NCBI GenBank assembly: GCA_963700425.1
Contig: CAVOXO010000001.1
Location: 1 to 64,000 of the forward strand
DNA length: 64,000 nucleotides
DNA from: CAVOXO01 sp963700425
Lineage (GTDB): Bacteria > Actinomycetota > Acidimicrobiia > Acidimicrobiales > Microtrichaceae
Direction of reading: 5' to 3'
This document shows positions 39,817 to 48,629 of this stretch, piece by piece. A program made the position numbers and the translations under genes. The notes below the pieces were generated by a model. It did not search any database. It was not told the DNA's origin and saw only the letters and a program-made list of their open reading frames with translations. How positions within the stretch are numbered: position 1 is the stretch's first letter; every line of letters begins with the position of its first letter.

Positions 39817-40845
39817 TTCTCGGACTCGACCCGGCCTACTGGCAGGAGACCCTGCTGAAGGTGCTGGTCGTCGCGATCGTCGTGCCCACCGGCGCGGCGC
39901 ATCGCGGTCTATCTCTTCCTGTTCAAGTTGATCTCCTTCATGCAGAGTCGGCTCGGTCCGATGGAGGCCGGCCCGCACGGCACGCTCCAGCTCGTCGCCG
40001 AGGTGGGCAAGTGGATCCAGAAGGAGGACATCATCCCGGACAAGGCCGACCGGGCCCTGTTCAAGCTCCCCCCTTTCATCATCCTGGGTTCGACGTTCCT
40101 GCTCTTCGTGGTGATCCCCGCCGGCCCCACCGCGGTCGTGGAGAGCCTTCCGGTCGGGATCTTCTACGTCCTGGCGGTCTCCGCGTTGTCGGTGATCGGC
40201 ATCCTCATCGCCGGTTGGGCATCGGCCAACAAGTACGCCCTCATCGGTGGACTCCGCGCCGCAGGGCAGCTCATCGCCTACGAGCTGCCGATGGTGCTCG
40301 CGGTCATCGGCGTGGTGATCCAGGCGGGCACGCTCAACATGCAGGAGATCGTCGGCGTCCAGGCGAACGGTGAGATCTGGGGACTCTCGTTCATCGGGAA
40401 CCCCTACATCCTCACCCAGTTCGTCGGGTTCGCCATCTTCATGATCGCCGTTCAGGCCGAACTCGGACAGACCCCCTTCGACATGCCCATCGCGGAGTCC
40501 GAAGTCGTGGGCGGCTACCTCGTCGAGTACACCGGGATCCGCTTCCTCATCTTCTTCCTGTCGGAGTTCGCGGCCGCCGTCGGCTTCAGTGCCATCGCCG
40601 CCACCCTGTTCCTCGGCGGGTGGGATCTCCCAGCCTCGTGGGGCATCCCCGTGGGAGCCATGCACGTCATCGGGCCGATCGTCCTGTTGACGAAGACCAT
40701 GATGTTGACCGGGGCCATCTTCTGGGTGCGGTTCTCGATGCCCCGCCTCCGAGAGGATCAACTGCAGCGTTTCGCCTGGCTCGTGCTGATTCCCCTCTCA
40801 CTCGCCAACATCGCCGTGACGGCCGGACTCAAGGTGGCGTTCTGA
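39813..40845 (+). pseudogene. nuoH: NADH-quinone oxidoreductase subunit H (one frameshift)
   Basis: This membrane subunit lines the quinone chamber. ATG 39813; frame breaks near 39,900 (after VLVVAIVVPTGA) and resumes with RIAVYLFLFKLISFMQSRLG, PMEAGPHGTLQLVAEVGKWI, LKPP-like FKLPPFIILGSTFLL, QAELGQTPFDMPIAESEVVG (the E.PFD.PEAE-type loop) and GGYLVEYTGIRFLIFFLSEF. The end is LANIAVTAGLKVAF. Corrected size is about 344 residues, including the usual ~9 helices. It couples to nuoI by overlap of stop and ATG. Confidence 0.92.
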
Positions 40846-41429
40846 TGGGTGATCGCACGCCGAAGATGCCGGGCTTCCTCAAGGGTCTGGGAGTGACCGC
40901 CCGCACTGCGAAGACGACGATGTTCCCCGACGGGATACTGAAGGCTCCGGCCCCCTCGAGAGGCGCGGCCACGCCCGACGATCCCGACGGGGGAAAGCCC
41001 GGCTATCCCCACGTGAAGGAAGAGCCGGCGCCGCGGGCACGCGGGGTGATCTCGCTCCACGAGGAGAACTGCACCTCGTGCATGTTGTGCGCCCGCGAGT
41101 GTCCCGACTGGTGCATCTACATCGAGGCCCACAAGACACTCGCGCCGCCCCGCCGCGCCGGCGGCAAACCGCGTCAGGTGAACTCCCTCGATCGCTTCGA
41201 CATCGACTACGCGCTCTGCATGTACTGCGGTATCTGTGTCGAGGTGTGCCCCTTCGAGGCCCTGTACTGGAGCCCCGAGTACGAGTACAGCGAACTTCGC
41301 ATCGCCGATCTCATCCACGACAAGTCACGTCTCGGCGAGTGGTTCGAGACCGTTCCCGACAACGAGGCCTACGAGCCCGGAGCCGAGGTCAAGAAGAAGC
41401 CGGTGTCGCGGAAGGAGGCGAAGAAGTGA
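40845..41429 (+). CDS. nuoI: NADH-quinone oxidoreductase subunit I
   Basis: This ferredoxin-like subunit carries clusters N6a and N6b that pass electrons to NuoB. Two 4Fe-4S motifs are intact: NCTSCMLCARECPDWCIYIE and LCMYCGICVEVCPFEALYWS. ATG 40845; 194 residues. The N-terminus (FLKGLGVTARTAKTTMFPDG) and the Lys-rich C-terminus (EVKKKPVSRKEAKK) are typical of actinobacterial NuoI. Without NuoEFG, this would be the likely docking point for an alternative electron donor such as ferredoxin (inference). Confidence 0.95.
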   Translation: MGDRTPKMPGFLKGLGVTARTAKTTMFPDGILKAPAPSRGAATPDDPDGGKPGYPHVKEEPAPRARGVISLHEENCTSCMLCARECPDWCIYIEAHKTLAPPRRAGGKPRQVNSLDRFDIDYALCMYCGICVEVCPFEALYWSPEYEYSELRIADLIHDKSRLGEWFETVPDNEAYEPGAEVKKKPVSRKEAKK

Positions 41430-41950
41430 CCAGCCTCCTCGCCAGCGTCGACTTCGCGCAGCCCGCCAACGTCGCGTTCGCCATCGCCGCGGCGATCATG
41501 GTGTTCAGCGCGGTCCGGGTCGTGACCACCGACAACATCGTGCACGCGGCGATGTACCTCATCATCGTCCTGAGCGGCGTGGCGGTGAACTTCCTGCTGC
41601 TGCAGGCCGAGTTCGTCGCCATGACCCAGGTCCTGGTCTACATCGGGGCGATCGTCGTCCTGTTCCTGTTCGGCATCATGTTGACCCGCGCGCCACTCGG
41701 TCGGTCCGAGAACCTCGACAACCCGACCATGCGCGGCCCCGGGCTGCTGGCCGCGTTGCTGTTGTTGGTCACCACCGGAGGGTCGGTGATCGCCACCTTC
41801 GGCGATGACGAGGTGGCGTTCCGCGCACCGAACGACGTGGCGTCGCTCTCCGACGCCATCTTCTCCGACTACCTCATCCCCTTCGAGGTGGTCTCCGTTC
41901 TCCTGTTGTCCGCGCTCATCGGCGCCATCGTTCTGGCACGGAGGGACTGA
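41426..41950 (+). CDS. nuoJ: NADH-quinone oxidoreductase subunit J
   Basis: GTG 41426 overlaps the nuoI stop. It is 174 residues with five hydrophobic helices: VAFAIAAAIMVFSAVRVVTT, HAAMYLIIVLSGVAVNFLLL, AEFVAMTQVLVYIGAIVVLF (the conserved pi-bulge helix), LLAALLLLVTTGGSVIATF and LIPFEVVSVLLLSALIGAIV. The loop DEVAFRAPNDVASLSDAIF precedes the last helix, as in the family. Membrane arm, links the quinone site to the proton channels. Confidence 0.93.
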   Translation: MTSLLASVDFAQPANVAFAIAAAIMVFSAVRVVTTDNIVHAAMYLIIVLSGVAVNFLLLQAEFVAMTQVLVYIGAIVVLFLFGIMLTRAPLGRSENLDNPTMRGPGLLAALLLLVTTGGSVIATFGDDEVAFRAPNDVASLSDAIFSDYLIPFEVVSVLLLSALIGAIVLARRD

Positions 41951-41952
41951 CC

Positions 41953-42249
41953 ATGTTGTTGAACCAGTTCCTCCTTCTGTCCGCACTTCTTTTCAGCATC
42001 GGCGTCTATGGCGTCATCGTCCGTCGCAACGGCGTGCTGGTGCTCATGTCGATCGAGCTGATCCTGAACTCGGTGAACATCAACATCGTCGCCTTCGGAG
42101 CCGCATGGGGCGTGTCGGGCCAGGTGTTCGCCCTGTTCGTCATCGCGGTCGCCGCCGCCGAGGTGGGCGTCGGTCTGGCCATCGTTTTGCTGATCTTCCG
42201 GTCGACCAAGAGCGTCGACATCGATCAACTCGACGAGTTGAAGGGCTGA
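41953..42249 (+). CDS. nuoK: NADH-quinone oxidoreductase subunit K
   Basis: Short 98-residue, three-helix membrane subunit: LLSALLFSIGVYGVIVRRNG, VLVLMSIELILNSVNINIVA (with the conserved membrane glutamate of the proton path) and QVFALFVIAVAAAEVGVGLA (second glutamate, AAAEVGVGLA). ATG 41953 lies two bases after the nuoJ stop. Complete. Confidence 0.95.
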   Translation: MLLNQFLLLSALLFSIGVYGVIVRRNGVLVLMSIELILNSVNINIVAFGAAWGVSGQVFALFVIAVAAAEVGVGLAIVLLIFRSTKSVDIDQLDELKG

Positions 42250-42258
42250 GGTGGGACC

Positions 42259-44538
42259 ATGTTGAACCACGTGTGGATCATCCCGGCGCTTCCCGCTCTG
42301 TCGTTCGTGCTGATCCTGGCGTTCGGACGACGGCTCCCCGACAAGGGCAGTTCGCTCGGTGTCCTCGCCGTCGCCGTCGCCTTCGTCCTCGCCCTGGTGA
42401 CCGCCTATCAGTGGAACGCACGCGAGACCGCCCACTCCGAAGCGGGAGGGTTCGACGACGTCCCCGCGGAATGCTCCGACCGGGTGACCGAGATCAGGGA
42501 GGGCGAGCACTCAGAGGATGCCGTGGGGGGCGAGAACTCCGACGACGGAGCCGATGGCGACCATGCCGACGGCGCCGTGGCCGCCCAGCCCACGACCGGC
42601 GAGGTCGCGTCCGCAGCCGCCCCGATGTCGGGTGCCGCCGTGGCGGCCGAGGAGGGTGCCGAGGAACACTTCACCAGGCCGGTGGTGCGTTGCACCCACT
42701 GGTTCAGCTCCAACGACACCGACATCTCGGTCGGCACGTTCCTCGACGGTCAGTCGGCTCTGTTGTTGGTCATCGTCACCTTCATCTCACTGCTGGTCCA
42801 CATCTACTCCACCGACTACCTCGACGGTGATCGGCGCTACACGCACTACTTCGCCTTCCTGTCGCTCTTCACCGCATCGATGCTGTTCTTCGTGCTCTCC
42901 GAGAACACGCTCCAGATGATCGTGGGCTGGGAGCTCGTCGGTGTCTGCTCGTTCGCGCTCATCGGTCACTGGTGGGAGGAGCAGGCCAACTCCGATGCGG
43001 CGCTCAAGGCGTTCTTCACCAACCGGGTCGGCGACGTCGGCCTGCTCGTCGGTGTGATCACGCTGTACTTCGGGGCGGGCAGGACGTTCAGCATCATCGA
43101 CATCAACGTGTGGGCCAACAGCGAAGGTGCGAGCCACACCCTCCTCCTGGTCTCGGCGTGCTGTCTGACCCTGGCGGTGATGTCGAAGTCGGGCCAGTTC
43201 ATCCTTCACACCTGGCTGCCCGACGCCATGGCCGGCCCGACGCCGGTCTCTGCCCTCATCCACGCGGCCACCATGGTGGTCGCGGGCATCTACATGGTCG
43301 CCCGCCTGTATCCGGTGTTCTGGCACGGCCTGTCGATCGGTGGATCGTCGATCAACCTGCTGGCGGTCGTCGGGTCGGTGACCGCGGTGTTCGGGGCCGC
43401 CCTCGCCTTCGTGCAGAAGGACATCAAGAAGGTCCTCGCCTACTCGACCATCAGCCAACTCGGCTTCATGGTCACCGCACTCGGGGTCGGGGCCTACACC
43501 GCGGCGCTGTTCCACCTCACCACCCACGCCATCTTCAAGGCCTGTCTGTTCCTCGGGGCCGGCTCGCTCAGCCACGCCTGCCACCATTCCTTCAACATGG
43601 TCGACGACATGGGCGGGCTTCGGAAGGTCATGCCCCGCACCTTCTGGACCTTCCTGATCGCCACCTTCGCCCTGGCCGGGATCCCACCCCTGGCCGGGTT
43701 CTGGTCAAAGGACGAGATCCTGGCGGGTACCGGCGGTTTCCCGGGCACCGAGGGAGCGAACGGTACCTACTACTTCGCCGTCGTCGCTCTCATCATCGGC
43801 GCGATGTTCACCGCCGCCTACATGGGGCGCGCCATCTGGTACGCGTTCTTCGGGGAGTACCGAGGTCACGGCGAGCCCCACGAGTCCGGGCCTCGTATCA
43901 CGATCCCCTTGATGGTCCTCGGCGGGCTCTCCGTGGTGGCCGGATTCGCCAACTTCCCCTTCGGTGGAGAGTCGATCAAGTTGCGCTTCGAGCACTTCGT
44001 GGAGCCGGTCGGTCGCTACTTCCCCGGGTACGAGGCCGGGTTCGGCCACGCCGAGTTCTATTTCCTGCTCGCGATCGTCGCCACGGTCGGAGCGGTGCTC
44101 GCTCTCGTGTACGTGTACTTCTACTACTGGCGCGATGCGTTCTCGTCCTTCCACGGTCTCGCGTCGCGGAACCGCTTCGCCGGCGGCGTCAAGCACCTAC
44201 TGGAGCAGAAGTACTACTTCGACTGGCTCTACACCGACGTCATCGTCGGGTTCGTCAAGGGACCTCTGGCCCGGGCGACCAACTGGTTCAATCAGGTGGT
44301 CATCGACGGGATCGTCAACGGCATCGGCCGCAACGCCGCCGCCGCCGGCAGATGGGTCTACACCAAGCTCGATCAGGGAGTCGTCGACGGTGCCGTCAAC
44401 GGCATCGGATCCCTGACCGAAGGTGCCGGTGGCGAACTCCGCCAGATCCAGACAGGACGTGTCCAACAGTACGCCGCGTTGTTCTTCGCGGCCGCTGCCC
44501 TCCTCGCCGGCGTGGTCGTCGTCGCGGTGGGTGGCTGA
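42259..44538 (+). CDS. nuoL: NADH-quinone oxidoreductase subunit L with an acidic N-terminal insertion
   Basis: This is the distal antiporter-like proton pump with the lateral helix. ATG 42259, 759 residues, longer than most (about 620-650). Core motifs: VHIYSTDYLDGDRRYTHYFA, GWELVGVCSFALIGHWWEEQ, KSGQFILHTWLPDAMAGPTP, VSALIHAATMVVAGIYMVAR and KKVLAYSTISQLGFMV. Residues ~57-138, after the first helix, form an extra acidic and low-complexity loop (GEHSEDAVGGENSDDGADGD then Ala/Glu-rich) flanked by Cys72 and Cys145. The C-terminus (VVIDGIVNGIGRNAAAAGRW, then a final helix) holds the lateral-helix end. Context fixes the assignment. Confidence 0.94.
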   Translation: MLNHVWIIPALPALSFVLILAFGRRLPDKGSSLGVLAVAVAFVLALVTAYQWNARETAHSEAGGFDDVPAECSDRVTEIREGEHSEDAVGGENSDDGADGDHADGAVAAQPTTGEVASAAAPMSGAAVAAEEGAEEHFTRPVVRCTHWFSSNDTDISVGTFLDGQSALLLVIVTFISLLVHIYSTDYLDGDRRYTHYFAFLSLFTASMLFFVLSENTLQMIVGWELVGVCSFALIGHWWEEQANSDAALKAFFTNRVGDVGLLVGVITLYFGAGRTFSIIDINVWANSEGASHTLLLVSACCLTLAVMSKSGQFILHTWLPDAMAGPTPVSALIHAATMVVAGIYMVARLYPVFWHGLSIGGSSINLLAVVGSVTAVFGAALAFVQKDIKKVLAYSTISQLGFMVTALGVGAYTAALFHLTTHAIFKACLFLGAGSLSHACHHSFNMVDDMGGLRKVMPRTFWTFLIATFALAGIPPLAGFWSKDEILAGTGGFPGTEGANGTYYFAVVALIIGAMFTAAYMGRAIWYAFFGEYRGHGEPHESGPRITIPLMVLGGLSVVAGFANFPFGGESIKLRFEHFVEPVGRYFPGYEAGFGHAEFYFLLAIVATVGAVLALVYVYFYYWRDAFSSFHGLASRNRFAGGVKHLLEQKYYFDWLYTDVIVGFVKGPLARATNWFNQVVIDGIVNGIGRNAAAAGRWVYTKLDQGVVDGAVNGIGSLTEGAGGELRQIQTGRVQQYAALFFAAAALLAGVVVVAVGG

Positions 44539-44568
44539 GCAGGCAGGTAGGGAGACAAGGAACCTTCA

Positions 44569-46095
44569 ATGAACGACTGGCTGAACACCTGGAGCCTGGC
44601 TCTCGTCACGTTTCTCCCGCTGATCGGAGCGGCCGTGATGATGGCTGTCCCGCGTCAGCAGGAGGGGACCCACAAGCTCATCGGTCTCGGAACCACGCTC
44701 GCCACGGCGGCCGTGGGACTGTGGATACTCATCAACTTCGACTACTCCGACGCCGCGGCGGCGCGCGGATTCCAATTCGTCATCGACAAGAGCTGGATCG
44801 AGGTCATCAACAGCCGCTTCATCATGGGGATGGACGGCCTGTCGTTGCCCCTCTTCGCCCTGACGATCGGCATCATGCCGCTGGTGTTCATCTACTCGTG
44901 GAAGCACATCCCCGATCCGGGTAATCCCAAGGCCTTCCTGACGTTGATGCTCATTCTCGAGACCGGCATGATCGGCTCGTTCGTGGCCGAGGATCTCATC
45001 CTGTTCTTCGTGTTCTTCGAGATCGTGCTGTTGCCGATGTACTTCATGATCGGCGTCTGGGGTGGCCCGGAGCGGAAGTACGCCTCGATCAAGTTCTTCA
45101 TCTACACCCTCTTCGGGTCGGCGCTGATGATCCTCAGTTTCCTGGCGGTGTACTTCCTCACCGGAGCAGACACCTTCGACATGAGGGTGTTGCCGGACCT
45201 GACGTCGTCGATCGCCTCGAGCACGCAGTTCCTGATCTTCGGCGGAATGTTCGTGGGCTTCGGCATCAAGGTGCCGATGTTCCCCTTCCACACCTGGCTC
45301 CCCGACGCCCACACCCAGGCGCCGACCGCAGGTTCGGTGATCCTGGCTGCCGTTCTCCTGAAATTGGGGACCTACGGCTTCGTTCGGATCGCCATCAACA
45401 TCCTTCCCGAGGCGGCGCGGGACTGGGCCCCGATCATCGCGGTGCTGGCGGTCATCGGGATCATCTACGGCGCGTTGGCGTGTCTCGCCCAGACCGACAT
45501 GAAGAGGCTCATCGCCTTCTCCTCGGTCGCCCACATGGGCTTCGTGATGCTGGGAATCTCGACGCTCACCGACATCGGCATCAACGCCGCGATGTTCGGC
45601 ATGGTCGCTCACGGCCTCATCACCGGGATGTTGTTCTTCGTCGCCGGGTCGGTGAAGGAGCGCTACCACACCCTCGAGATCAAGCGGTTGGGCGGCATGC
45701 TCCTCCAGGCGCCGCGTCTCGGTTGGATCTTCGGGTTCTGCGTCATGGCCTCGCTCGGACTGCCCGGGCTCGCGGGATTCTGGGGTGAGTTCCCCGCCAT
45801 CCTGTCCGCCTACGAGCCCGCTCCGGGATTGTCGGTGGAGCTCTATCGCACGCTGATGGTCATCGCCGCGATCGGAACGGTGCTCGCTGCGGGCTACCTG
45901 CTGTGGCTGTTCCAGCGGACCGCGTTCGGCACGCCGTCGGAGGAGTTCGCGTCGGAGGAGATCGAGGATGTCACCACCTACGAATGGTTGGCCTGGACGC
46001 CGCTCCTCGCCGCCATCCTGATCTTCGGTGTCGCGCCGGGGCTGATGTTCGATGTCACCAACAAGGCGCTCATCGCCCTTGGATTGGGGAGCTGA
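44569..46095 (+). CDS. nuoM: NADH-quinone oxidoreductase subunit M
   Basis: Antiporter-like proton-pumping subunit, 508 residues, about fourteen helices. ATG 44569. Motifs: FIMGMDGLSLPLFALTIGIM, FFVFFEIVLLPMYFMIGVWG (membrane glutamate), FGIKVPMFPFHTWLPDAHTQ, APTAGSVILAAVLLKLGTYG (channel lysine) and MKRLIAFSSVAHMGFVMLGI. An intergenic gap of 30 bases after nuoL contains a purine-rich ribosome site (GGGAGACAAGGA). Confidence 0.96.
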   Translation: MNDWLNTWSLALVTFLPLIGAAVMMAVPRQQEGTHKLIGLGTTLATAAVGLWILINFDYSDAAAARGFQFVIDKSWIEVINSRFIMGMDGLSLPLFALTIGIMPLVFIYSWKHIPDPGNPKAFLTLMLILETGMIGSFVAEDLILFFVFFEIVLLPMYFMIGVWGGPERKYASIKFFIYTLFGSALMILSFLAVYFLTGADTFDMRVLPDLTSSIASSTQFLIFGGMFVGFGIKVPMFPFHTWLPDAHTQAPTAGSVILAAVLLKLGTYGFVRIAINILPEAARDWAPIIAVLAVIGIIYGALACLAQTDMKRLIAFSSVAHMGFVMLGISTLTDIGINAAMFGMVAHGLITGMLFFVAGSVKERYHTLEIKRLGGMLLQAPRLGWIFGFCVMASLGLPGLAGFWGEFPAILSAYEPAPGLSVELYRTLMVIAAIGTVLAAGYLLWLFQRTAFGTPSEEFASEEIEDVTTYEWLAWTPLLAAILIFGVAPGLMFDVTNKALIALGLGS

Positions 46096-46099
46096 CGCC

Positions 46100-47596
46100 G
46101 TGCTGGCCTTCGTCCGCCCCGTCCTCGACTGGCACGCCTTCGCGCCCGAGCTGATGCTCACCGCGACGGTGGTCGTGCTGCTCCTGGTGGACGTGACCCT
46201 CCTGCAGAGGGCCAAGCCGATCATCGGCGCCATTGCCGGCCTCGGCTTGCTGGCCTCCCTCATCCCGCTGCTGACCCTGGCCGTCGCCGACGACGAGGTG
46301 CGGGTCCTGTTCGACGGGGCCTACGTGGTCGATCGCACGTCGCTGATACTCAAGGCGCTCTTCATCGTGTCGGGCTACATCGTCGTGCTGTTGTCGACGA
46401 ACTACATCGCAGAGGGCGACTACTGGGAGTCGGAGTACTACACGCTGTTGGTCGCGTCGCTGCTCGGCATGTCCGTCATGGCGTCCGCTCGTGATCTCAT
46501 CACGATCTTCGTGGCCCTGGAGTTGTTGTCGATTCCCGCCTACATGCTGGCCGCGTGGCGGAAGCGGGACGAGCACTCCACCGAAGCCGGGATGAAGTAC
46601 TACCTGATGGGTGTCTTCGCCTCCGCCATCCTGCTGTACGGGATGTCGCTCCTCTACGGGCTCGCCGGTTCGACGAATCTGAGTGAGATCGCCCCCCAGA
46701 TCGGGGGTGAGAACGCCAATACGCCGGCGCTCACGCTGGCGATCGCCTTCATCCTGGTGGGATTCGGGTTCAAGGTGTCGGCCGTCCCCTTCCACACATG
46801 GGCTCCCGACACCTATGAAGGCGCACCGACACCGGTCACCGCGTTCCTCGCGGTGGCGTCGAAAGCCGCCGGGTTCGTCGCCATGATCACGGTGCTGGCC
46901 CACGCTCTGGACCTTCGTTGGGACGTGGTGACCCCGATCGTGTTCACCATGTCCGCGTTGTCGATGACGGTCGGCAACCTCATCGCTCTGCGTCAGACGA
47001 ACGTGGTGCGGATGCTCGCCTACTCGGGCATCGCGCAGGCCGGCTTCATCATGGCGCCACTCGTCGCGGTGTTCCGTGAGCCCGTCGTCGGACAGATCTA
47101 TCCGGCCGTCGTCACCTATCTCGTCATCTACGCGGCGATGAATCTCGGTGCGTTCGCCGTGGTCATCGCCGTCGCCCGCCGGACCGGTTCGGCGGAGATC
47201 AGCTCGTTCGCCGGGTTGTTCACCTACGCACCCGGGTTGACGGTGACGATGACGGTGTTTCTCGCCTCGTTCATCGGGATTCCGCCGCTCGCTGGTTGGT
47301 ATGCCAAGTTCGGTGTCATGAAGGTCCTCATCGGTGCAGAGAGCCGATGGGCCTACACGTTGGCCATCGTGGTCGCGGTGAACACCGCCATCGCGGCCTA
47401 CTACTACCTCAACGTGGCCAAGACGATGTGGTTCGACGAGGCGCCCGAGGCCGCTGACGTCTCGCCCATCCGCGTGCCACCGTCACTGCGGACGGCGTTG
47501 GCCATCACGTTGGTGGCCACCGTGGTCTTCGGTGTGCTGCCGGGCCTGCTGGGCGACGCGACCGCCGTCGGCCCCTCCCTGTTCGCCGGCCTGTAG
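46100..47596 (+). CDS. nuoN: NADH-quinone oxidoreductase subunit N
   Basis: Antiporter-like subunit completing the membrane arm; 498 residues. GTG 46100, four bases past the nuoM stop, is preferred to the longer frame from 46052. Motifs: DLITIFVALELLSIPAYMLA (membrane Glu), MKYYLMGVFASAILLYGMSL, GFGFKVSAVPFHTWAPDTYE, GAPTPVTAFLAVASKAAGFV (channel Lys) and VVRMLAYSGIAQAGFIMAPL. The nuo gene order ends here. Confidence 0.96.
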   Translation: MLAFVRPVLDWHAFAPELMLTATVVVLLLVDVTLLQRAKPIIGAIAGLGLLASLIPLLTLAVADDEVRVLFDGAYVVDRTSLILKALFIVSGYIVVLLSTNYIAEGDYWESEYYTLLVASLLGMSVMASARDLITIFVALELLSIPAYMLAAWRKRDEHSTEAGMKYYLMGVFASAILLYGMSLLYGLAGSTNLSEIAPQIGGENANTPALTLAIAFILVGFGFKVSAVPFHTWAPDTYEGAPTPVTAFLAVASKAAGFVAMITVLAHALDLRWDVVTPIVFTMSALSMTVGNLIALRQTNVVRMLAYSGIAQAGFIMAPLVAVFREPVVGQIYPAVVTYLVIYAAMNLGAFAVVIAVARRTGSAEISSFAGLFTYAPGLTVTMTVFLASFIGIPPLAGWYAKFGVMKVLIGAESRWAYTLAIVVAVNTAIAAYYYLNVAKTMWFDEAPEAADVSPIRVPPSLRTALAITLVATVVFGVLPGLLGDATAVGPSLFAGL

Positions 47597-47606
47597 GGCA
47601 GCCGAT

Positions 47607-48629
47607 GTGGAGCGGCTCCGCTTCGATCATTTCGTCGAACGTCGTCTGTACGATCCGGCGTCCGGCTTCTACGAGGTCGGAGGTACCGCCGGTGGGCGGC
47701 GGGGGGACTTCGTCACCTCGCCCGAGGTCGGGCCGCTCTTCGGTCTGCTGATCGGCCGCTGGCTGGATCGGATCTGGGCCGAGCTCGGACGCCCCGACCC
47801 CTTTCGTGTCGTGGAGGCCGGCGCCGGCCGGGGCACCCTGGCGCGTTCCGTGCTGGCTTCGCGTCCCGACTGCGTCGGGGCGTTGCGGTACGTGGCGGTC
47901 GAGCGATCGGCGGCGTTGCGCCGCCACATCGAGATCGACGGGGTCGGGGTGGAGCCCGACGTCACCGCGGCCGGGCCGTCCGATGTCGTGCTGGCGAACG
48001 AGCTGTTGGACAACGTCCCCTTCCGGATGCTCGAACACCAGGAGGGTCGATGGCACGACGTCTGGGTGGAGACCGGTCGTGACGGTCTGTATCGAGCGGT
48101 CCTCGGAGACGCGGTCGACGATTCGATCGTCGCCCTCGAGGCCGTCGACGGCGTCCGGCTCCCCTGGTGCGAGAAGGCGTCCGACTGGGTGACGACCGCC
48201 CGGGAGCTCGCCGCGCACGGTCGTGTCCTGGTGATCGACTACGGCGTGGTCAGGACCGCCGACCTGATCGGCCGCACCTGGTGCCGCACCTACGCCGGCC
48301 ACGAGCGCGGGGTCGACCCGTTCGCCGCCGGAGCGATCGACATCACCACCGACGTGCCGTTCGATCAACTCCCCGCGGGCGCCGAGATCGGCACCCAACG
48401 GGACTTCCTCGACGCCCTCGGTCTGTCCTCACTCGTCGAGGAGGGCCGTCGGGTCTGGGCCGAGCGGGCGTCGATCGGGGATCTCGCCGCGCTCACCGCG
48501 AGAAGTCGCGTCGGCGAGGCGACGGCTCTCACCGCCGCCGACGGACTGGGAGGATTCCTCGCGGCGGTGTGGCGGGGGAGCGGCGTCTCAGCGCACGAGG
48601 TCTGCGACGGCGGTCGCCACCCCGAGTGA
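47607..48629 (+). CDS. MidA/NDUFAF7-family SAM-dependent methyltransferase
   Basis: GTG 47607 lies eleven bases after the nuoN stop, so it is probably the last gene of the nuo transcript. Signatures of DUF185/MidA: YDPASGFYEVGG, GDFVTSPEVGPLFGLLIGRW, RVVEAGAGRGTLARSVLAS (SAM-binding glycine motif), VVLANELLDNVPFRML and VLVIDYGVV. It has 340 residues. The mitochondrial relative NDUFAF7 dimethylates an arginine of NDUFS2 (the NuoD homolog) during complex I assembly. Location here supports the same role on NuoD. Its last 42 bases overlap a convergent GT2 gene. Confidence 0.85.
   Translation: MERLRFDHFVERRLYDPASGFYEVGGTAGGRRGDFVTSPEVGPLFGLLIGRWLDRIWAELGRPDPFRVVEAGAGRGTLARSVLASRPDCVGALRYVAVERSAALRRHIEIDGVGVEPDVTAAGPSDVVLANELLDNVPFRMLEHQEGRWHDVWVETGRDGLYRAVLGDAVDDSIVALEAVDGVRLPWCEKASDWVTTARELAAHGRVLVIDYGVVRTADLIGRTWCRTYAGHERGVDPFAAGAIDITTDVPFDQLPAGAEIGTQRDFLDALGLSSLVEEGRRVWAERASIGDLAALTARSRVGEATALTAADGLGGFLAAVWRGSGVSAHEVCDGGRHPE

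Noticed and set aside
39780..39830. Hidden nuoE, nuoF or nuoG between nuoD and nuoH
   Set aside because: The stop of nuoD and start of nuoH overlap (ATGA), leaving no space.
38470..40761. 763-codon minus-strand open frame opposite nuoD/nuoH
   Set aside because: It is the mirror of real nuo genes in GC-rich DNA; composition is dominated by Asp/His/Arg repeats and no domain is recognisable.
44566..46263. 565-codon minus-strand open frame opposite nuoM
   Set aside because: Antisense shadow of nuoM; low-complexity Glu/His/Arg protein without homology features.
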